A DNA stretch of 9,918 bases, from positions 1 to 9,918 of the forward strand of contig SLLF01000037.1 of the NCBI GenBank assembly GCA_007134175.1, written 5' to 3'. The stretch comes from Kiritimatiellia bacterium (GTDB lineage Bacteria; Verrucomicrobiota; Kiritimatiellia; SLAD01). Made by a program: the position numbers and the translations under genes. A model generated the notes under the pieces. That model ran no database searches. It saw only the letters and a program-made list of their open reading frames with translations, and had not been told where the DNA came from. Below, piece by piece: positions 5,870-9,918 of this stretch (positions are counted from its first letter, which is position 1; the number at the start of each line of letters is the position of its first letter).

Positions 5870-6901
5870 ATGTCCAAGATATTGATAACGGGTGGTGCCG
5901 GCTTTATCGGTTGTAATGTAGCGGCGCATCATCTGCGCCGGGGCGATACGGTCTGGGTATTCGATAACCTGTCGCGCGTTGGTGCACAGCATAATTTGGA
6001 TTGGCTGCGTAGCATGGACTGCGCCGAATTGACTTTCGTCAAGGGTGATGTACGCGATATGGACGCCCTGGTGGCCGCGCTGGGTTGTGCCCCCGACCGC
6101 CTCTACCATCTGGCCGGTCAAGTGGCGGTTACATCGTCGGTCACCGATCCGCGCACGGATTTTGAGCAAAACGCGCTAGGCACGTTCAATGTGTTGGAAG
6201 CGACCCGCCTGCATGCGCCGGAAACCATCTTCCTGTACGCCTCGACCAACAAGGTCTACGGGGACATGGTGGCCACCCAGGTGGTGGAGCGGGAGACGCG
6301 TTACGCCTACCGGGATTTGCCGCAGGGCATCGCCGAGGACCAGCCGCTCGATTTCCATTCGCCCTACGGCTGTTCCAAGGGGTGCGGCGACCAGTATGTG
6401 CGCGATTATGCGCGCATTTACGGCCTGCGTACCGTAGTCATGCGCCAATCCTGTATCTATGGCCCGCGCCAGTTCGGCGTGGAAGATCAAGGCTGGGTCG
6501 CCCATTTCTGTATCGCCGCCCGCCAAGGCCGGCCCATCACGATTTACGGCGACGGCAAACAGGTGCGCGACGTATTGTGGATGGAGGACTTGATGGCGGC
6601 CTACGACGCGGCGGTGGAGCGGATCGACACCGTCGCCGGTGATGTCTTTAATATCGGGGGCGGTCCCGATCACACCGTTTCCATCGGCCGGGAATTCAGG
6701 CCGATGCTCGAGGCCTTGGCCGGTCACCCGCTGGAGTTCCATTCGGGCCCTTGGCGTCCGGGCGATCAGCGCATCTATTGCAGCGATATCCGCAAAGCGC
6801 AACGCGACTTGGACTGGCACCCGCAGACCGACTTTGCCTCCGGCCTGCGCCAGTTGTGGGAATGGATCGGCGAACAGTTTGGGCCACCCGCATGCGGTTG
6901 A
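5870..6901 (+). CDS. rfbE: CDP-paratose 2-epimerase-like SDR sugar-nucleotide epimerase
   Basis: A 343-residue extended short-chain dehydrogenase/epimerase acting in the cytosol on a nucleotide sugar, using bound NAD. TGGAGFIG (7-14) is the Rossmann nucleotide site. STNKVYGD (125-132) and HSPYGCSKG (163-171, with Y166 and K170 of the YxxxK pair) form the active site. SCIYGPRQFG, EDQGWVAHF, PITIYGDGKQVRDVL (222-236), VFNIGGGP and WRPGDQRIY (295-303) are blocks typical of CDP-paratose 2-epimerase (RfbE/Tyv), which makes CDP-tyvelose. None of the other CDP-dideoxyhexose genes is in the window, so the substrate may differ; the related UDP/dTDP epimerases are the alternative. ATG 5870 is chosen because MSKILITGG aligns at the natural start. 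Upstream in-frame codons are junk, and there is no Shine-Dalgarno. The gene overlaps the following GT4 gene by 10 nt, implying coupled expression. Confidence 0.88.
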   Translation: MSKILITGGAGFIGCNVAAHHLRRGDTVWVFDNLSRVGAQHNLDWLRSMDCAELTFVKGDVRDMDALVAALGCAPDRLYHLAGQVAVTSSVTDPRTDFEQNALGTFNVLEATRLHAPETIFLYASTNKVYGDMVATQVVERETRYAYRDLPQGIAEDQPLDFHSPYGCSKGCGDQYVRDYARIYGLRTVVMRQSCIYGPRQFGVEDQGWVAHFCIAARQGRPITIYGDGKQVRDVLWMEDLMAAYDAAVERIDTVAGDVFNIGGGPDHTVSIGREFRPMLEALAGHPLEFHSGPWRPGDQRIYCSDIRKAQRDLDWHPQTDFASGLRQLWEWIGEQFGPPACG

Positions 6902-8016
6902 CCTACTCCATAGCCGATCAGCAATGGGAACGCACCAAGTCGATCGGTATTTTCACTATTGCCGTGGGCTTGGCGCGAACGCTGGCCGAGCACCCGGAGG
7001 TCGGCCAGTTGACGGTGTTGACCAATACCACGCTGGCCAAATCATGGGCCGGCAACCACCGCGTCCGGTTGATCCAGCAGGATACAGCGCTGCACGGGCG
7101 ATGGGGGCGCTTATGGTGGGATCATGTCGGGGTCTATCGTGCGGCGAAAGCGGCCGGTGAACCGTGGCTGCTGTTGCCGAAAGGATTTGCGGCCGGCTGG
7201 TCCCGTTGTCCTGTCCGGCTGGCCGTCTACGTGCACGACATCATCGAACTGGTCTATCCCGAGCGCTATCCCGGCTACAACTCGCGCTGGCGTGTCGCCT
7301 ACTACCGGTGGCTGTACCGCCAAACCCTGCGCCGGGCCGATATCGTCTTTACCAACACCGGCCATAGCCGCGACGCCATCCAACAATGGGCCGCCCGCCA
7401 GCAGATCGCCTGTCCGCCGATTGTGGTGGCGGGCTACGGCTTTGATTGGTCATCCGCCGCCCATGCGGCTGCAGATGCCCGGGCCGCCGTGGAAGAGCAG
7501 ATTCTGGTCGATGTCCGCGCGGTGCCGCATAAGCGTACGGATTTGGCGGTGGCCTACATGGAGCGGTGGCGGCGCGAGCGTGGCTATAGCGGTCGCATCT
7601 GTTGTGCCGGGGAGTTGCCCCCGGACGTTGCGTTGCCTGACGACCCGGCCTGGGTGGCGCTCGGACGGGTGGCGCCGTCCGTGCATCTGGACTGGATGGC
7701 GCGTTCGCGAGCGCTGGTGCACTTCACCGAACTGGAGGGGTTCGGCATGCCGCCGGTCGAGGCGGTGCTGACCGGCACGCCACCGGTATTCTCGGCGATT
7801 CCCGTGGCCCTGGAAGTGATGGATGGGACCGGTTGCCCGTTTGACAATGCGGACTACGAACAGTTTGCCGCCGCCTTGGATCGCGCCCTGCAAGTGGACC
7901 CCGCGACATGCGCCACATGGCGTTCGCAATTGGCCGCCCGCCATAGCTGGACACAGGTGGCCGACCGGATTGTGCAAGGCTTGAGCGATTCCAATTACCA
8001 GCAGAATCCTTCATAA
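6892..8016 (+). CDS. Family 4 glycosyltransferase (GT-B fold)
   Basis: A 374-residue glycosyltransferase, probably cytosolic or peripheral to the inner membrane, building a surface glycan. The N-terminal acceptor domain has VYVHDIIELVYPERYP (112-127) and RADIVFTNTGHSRDAI (148-163). The C-terminal donor domain has VPHKRTDLA (211-219) and HFTELEGFGMPPVEAVLTGTPPV (277-299). The latter contains the family's E-x7-E pair at E282 and E290. Length is normal for GT4. ATG 6892 is chosen because the family match begins at MRLTYSIADQ; this places the start inside the last codons of the epimerase (10-nt overlap, no own ribosome binding site), so translation is likely coupled. An earlier in-frame start at 6751 would add 47 residues read out of frame through the epimerase gene and is rejected. 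Donor sugar unknown, possibly the epimerase product. The 3' end overlaps the convergent dehydrogenase gene by 22 nt. Confidence 0.88.
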   Translation: MRLTYSIADQQWERTKSIGIFTIAVGLARTLAEHPEVGQLTVLTNTTLAKSWAGNHRVRLIQQDTALHGRWGRLWWDHVGVYRAAKAAGEPWLLLPKGFAAGWSRCPVRLAVYVHDIIELVYPERYPGYNSRWRVAYYRWLYRQTLRRADIVFTNTGHSRDAIQQWAARQQIACPPIVVAGYGFDWSSAAHAAADARAAVEEQILVDVRAVPHKRTDLAVAYMERWRRERGYSGRICCAGELPPDVALPDDPAWVALGRVAPSVHLDWMARSRALVHFTELEGFGMPPVEAVLTGTPPVFSAIPVALEVMDGTGCPFDNADYEQFAAALDRALQVDPATCATWRSQLAARHSWTQVADRIVQGLSDSNYQQNPS

Positions 8017-9311
8017 CGCGCCGGTAAGCGCTGCAGGTTCGGCCAACCATTCACGTCGATGATGCGCTGATTGGCGGTGACGTGCCGGGCGAGCTCCGCC
8101 AGTGGCGCCACCGGTTGGGCCACCACGATGCAATCGGACGGCGTGATTGCGTCAGCCAGCTCCGCACAAAGCAACGTTTCCAGTTGCGGCAGCCGGTCCC
8201 GAATGATCGCGGCGTTACTTCCGGTCAGGCGCTGCACATTCAGTTGAGGATCAAAAATGCGCAGCGTCTTGACCTGTGGCAATAGTCGTCGGGCAATTTC
8301 AACCATCGCACTGCCGCGCAGGTCATCCGTGCCGGGCTTGAAGGATAGACCCAGCAGGGCCAGCTGTTGCGGGGCCTGCTGCTCGATCAGCTGGGTGAGG
8401 GCAGCAATGTGGGCCTCATTGGAGGGATGCAAGTGGTTCAGCAAAGGGGTATCGACCCCGTGGGAGGTCGCCAGCTGCGTTAAGGCGGCCACATCCTTGG
8501 GCAGACAGGAGCCGCCAAACGGATTGCCGGGCTGCAGGTAATAATCGGACAGATTCAGCGTGTCATCTTCGCAGAAGAGACGCATCAGGCGGCACGAATC
8601 GATTTGCAACTGTTTTCCCAGACGGCCAATTTCATTGGCGAAAGCGACTTTGGTGGCGTGGAACGCGTTGCAGGTATACTTCAACAACTCTGCCGTTTCC
8701 CAGTCTACCGCATGGGTGGGCGTGGTGAAAAGAGCGGCGACGGCGGACGGGGGGGGGGTCCCGTCTTCTGTCCCGACAGCCGCCAGGGCTGGCCGGTTAA
8801 AGTCGGCGATGGCGCTGCCTTCCCGCAAAAACTCGGGATAGAAATAGAGCCGGGCGCGGCCGGCATCGACCGCTGTCGCCAGCACGCCATGCCGCAATGC
8901 GCGCGTGGAACCGGGCAGTATCGTGCTGCGGTAAAGTAGGTGTAACGGACCAGCAGTCGGCTCACGCTGATCCAGCGCGGTAGCGATGCTGCGGCTGACG
9001 TGGGTGACGGCGCTCAGGTCCAATGCGCCGGTCGGAGTGGCCGGCGTCCCTACACAGATCAATGCGATCTGCGCCATTTGCAGTGCCTCGTGATAGTCCG
9101 CCGTAGCCGTGATGCGGCTCGTCTGTCGGGCGTGTTCCAGCAGCTCGTCCATCCCGGGCTCGACAATCGGTGATTCGCCTGCGTTCAGCGCATCCACCTT
9201 GGAGACATTGGGGTCCACCCCCATGATGGTATAGCCGCGCTTAGCCAGGCAGGCGGCCGTCACCACCCCCACATAACCTAGGCCGAACACAGCAATGATC
9301 GAATGCTTCAT
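7995..9311 (-). CDS. UDP-glucose/GDP-mannose dehydrogenase family protein, closest in motifs to AlgD
   Basis: A 438-residue cytosolic enzyme that oxidises C6 of a nucleotide sugar to a uronic acid in two NAD-dependent steps. FGLGYVG (9-15) is the Rossmann site; SPIVEPG (47-53), ICVGTP (85-90), RSTILPG (128-134), PEFLREG (159-165) and KYTCNAFHATKVAFANEIG (211-229) follow. The catalytic cysteine C269 lies in PFGGSCLPKDV (264-274), then GLSFKPGTDDLR (321-332). GGSCLPKD (Leu, not Phe) and the terminal EGFCW resemble GDP-mannose 6-dehydrogenase AlgD more than UDP-glucose dehydrogenase; the substrate is inferred. ATG 9311 is chosen over an in-frame TTG at 9347 because MKHSIIAVFGLG fits the family. 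A C10 tract on the coding strand (8749-8758) encodes T185-P188, in a variable loop before C269. The gene converges on the GT4 gene with a 22-nt overlap. Confidence 0.9.
   Translation of the reverse strand: MKHSIIAVFGLGYVGVVTAACLAKRGYTIMGVDPNVSKVDALNAGESPIVEPGMDELLEHARQTSRITATADYHEALQMAQIALICVGTPATPTGALDLSAVTHVSRSIATALDQREPTAGPLHLLYRSTILPGSTRALRHGVLATAVDAGRARLYFYPEFLREGSAIADFNRPALAAVGTEDGTPPPSAVAALFTTPTHAVDWETAELLKYTCNAFHATKVAFANEIGRLGKQLQIDSCRLMRLFCEDDTLNLSDYYLQPGNPFGGSCLPKDVAALTQLATSHGVDTPLLNHLHPSNEAHIAALTQLIEQQAPQQLALLGLSFKPGTDDLRGSAMVEIARRLLPQVKTLRIFDPQLNVQRLTGSNAAIIRDRLPQLETLLCAELADAITPSDCIVVAQPVAPLAELARHVTANQRIIDVNGWPNLQRLPARYEGFCW
8749..8758 (-). repeat. Ten-base mononucleotide tract inside the dehydrogenase gene
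   Basis: Ten consecutive G on the plus strand, so C10 on the coding strand, across codons 185-188 (Thr-Pro-Pro-Pro). Loss of one base would lead to a stop at 8707-8705; gain of one base would lead to a stop at 8634-8632. Either comes before the catalytic Cys269. Tracts of this length are known slippage hot spots in phase-variable surface genes of other bacteria. Here the gene is in frame as read. Confidence 0.9.
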
Positions 9312-9318
9312 GCGGTCG

Positions 9319-9347
9319 AGTCTAGACCAACCGCCGGTTTGGGGCAA
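9319..9347 (-). promoter_or_regulatory. Candidate promoter of the dehydrogenase gene
   Basis: On the minus strand, TTGCCC (9347-9342) and TAGACT (9324-9319) are separated by 17 nt. ATG 9311 follows 7 nt after the -10 and no Shine-Dalgarno is present, so the predicted transcript would begin at or next to the ATG. The promoter sits in the 71-nt gap after the second vapC, so this gene need not depend on read-through from that module. Confidence 0.4.
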
Positions 9348-9382
9348 GTGAGCAGTCAGCGGTACGCCGTCGGTGAGCTAGT

Positions 9383-9781
9383 TTAGTCAGGGATCAAAAC
9401 ATCTACTTCCATGTCGCTCATGTGGTGGAAGTGCCGTGGATTACGGGTTATTAGCGGGCATTGAGCGGCGATCGCAGTGGCCCCGATCCAAATATCGTTT
9501 TGGCCGATCAGGCGGTAGACTTTCTTGATCTGCAACTCGGAGCACAAGCGCGCGTAAACCGGTATCACCGGGACGGGGTCCAATAACGGCACGCCCAAGC
9601 GTAGAAAGGCCTCAACTTGCTGAGTGCTGTGGCCAGCCACTGTGGCGCCGTGCCGGAATTCTCCCAGTACGGTCCAAGGCAAGCCCACGCTCTTCCCCGC
9701 CTCTTTCTGTGCAAACGCCAGCGCCCATGCCTGACGGCGCCAGAGCCCGACCAGTAAGGTGGTGTCGGCTACGAAGTCCAC
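9383..9781 (-). CDS. vapC: PIN-domain toxin VapC (second module)
   Basis: A 132-residue PIN-domain ribonuclease, the toxin half of a second type II toxin-antitoxin pair. The PIN acidic residues are D6 (DFVADTTLLVG), E41 (VLGEFRHG) and D97 (GQNDIWIGATAIA), with TRNPRHF (113-119) as the fourth block. It belongs to a different PIN branch from the VapC at 4361-4732: the GQNDIWIGATA block here replaces LPDALQASLA, and the rest shows no obvious similarity. The start is GTG 9781, preceded by AAGGAAG about 4 nt upstream; no better ATG lies near. It overlaps the upstream antitoxin gene by 13 nt. All catalytic positions are intact. Confidence 0.88.
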   Translation of the reverse strand: MDFVADTTLLVGLWRRQAWALAFAQKEAGKSVGLPWTVLGEFRHGATVAGHSTQQVEAFLRLGVPLLDPVPVIPVYARLCSELQIKKVYRLIGQNDIWIGATAIAAQCPLITRNPRHFHHMSDMEVDVLIPD

Positions 9782-9918
9782 GGGTCTTCCTTGGTTGCAG
9801 CCCGGTCCTCAATGGCTTTTTCCATGGCGATATCCGCCGCCTGCTCCGCCGGATGGTTCGCTTCCAAAAAACCTAGAAATGCACCCAGCGTTCCCGGCCG
9901 GGGAACGACCTCCTTCAC
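9769..9918 (-). CDS. Partial antitoxin gene of the second VapBC-type module (cut by window end)
   Basis: An open frame runs from the right edge to a TAG at 9771-9769 and gives 49 residues. It begins VKEVVPRPGTLGAFLGFLEA and ends IEDRAATKEDPWTS. It is short and acidic toward the C-terminus, and overlaps the second vapC start by 13 nt, the usual arrangement for an antitoxin preceding its toxin. The vapC Shine-Dalgarno is inside its 3' end. The frame is open at the edge (first codon in view GTG at 9918), so the true start may lie outside the window; any N-terminal DNA-binding domain is not visible. The antitoxin assignment rests on position and size, not on a recognised family motif. Confidence 0.65.
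   Translation of the reverse strand: MKEVVPRPGTLGAFLGFLEANHPAEQAADIAMEKAIEDRAATKEDPWTS

Noticed and set aside
6751..6891. 47-residue extension of the GT4 protein
   Set aside because: It reads through the epimerase gene in another frame and has no similarity to GT4 N-termini; MRLTYSIADQ at 6892 is the natural start.
9612..9812. Open frame opposite or overlapping the second vapC in another frame
   Set aside because: It overlaps the conserved PIN domain out of frame; the real upstream partner is the frame ending at 9769.

Overview
The window is about 9.9 kb of GC-rich DNA from a bacterium, probably Gram-negative. It carries ten recognisable protein-coding genes, one of them cut by the right edge. 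No rRNA, tRNA, CRISPR array, transposase or integrase is visible. The mix of purH, a permease fused to an HMA domain, a WecG/TagA-type glycosyltransferase and nucleotide-sugar enzymes would fit a PVC-like or proteobacterial lineage. I cannot place the organism more precisely, and that placement is an inference.

Layout. (1) 1-328 is non-coding leader DNA with two copies of a short GTCGA(A)GACATCTC-type repeat, a weak candidate promoter and a small hairpin. (2) 329-1966 (+) is purH, for the last two steps of IMP synthesis, with a strong ribosome binding site. (3) 1967-2186 is intergenic and holds an 18-bp imperfect inverted repeat and a candidate promoter. (4) 2187-3479 (+) is a DUF318/UPF0718-type permease with a C-terminal CxxC heavy-metal-associated domain, a probable metal exporter. 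(5) 3529-4323 (+) is a GT26 glycosyltransferase. (6) 4361-4965 (-) is a VapBC toxin-antitoxin pair whose promoter lies in the 3' end of the next gene. (7) 4981-5787 (-) is a membrane-type metallophosphoesterase. (8) 5870-8016 (+) is a two-gene unit: a CDP-paratose 2-epimerase-like SDR enzyme overlapping a GT4 glycosyltransferase by 10 nt. (9) 7995-9311 (-) is an AlgD-like nucleotide-sugar dehydrogenase that converges on the GT4 gene with a 22-nt tail overlap. (10) 9383-9918 (-) is a second VapBC-type pair with the antitoxin truncated by the window end.

Functionally, about 3.5-9.3 kb reads as part of a surface polysaccharide locus: sugar-nucleotide epimerase, sugar-nucleotide dehydrogenase, and GT4 and GT26 transferases, interrupted and flanked by toxin-antitoxin modules. 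No flippase, polymerase or initiating transferase is in view, so the pathway is incomplete here.

Two patterns stand out. The dehydrogenase gene contains an uninterrupted ten-C tract (coding strand) in a non-conserved loop before the catalytic cysteine. A one-base slip in either direction would truncate the protein, making it a candidate phase-variation switch for the glycan. Also, three genes (vapB, the epimerase and the dehydrogenase) have a good -35/-10 pair placing the predicted transcription start on or next to their ATG, with no Shine-Dalgarno. This suggests leaderless mRNAs, in contrast to purH and the permease, which have clear Shine-Dalgarno sites.
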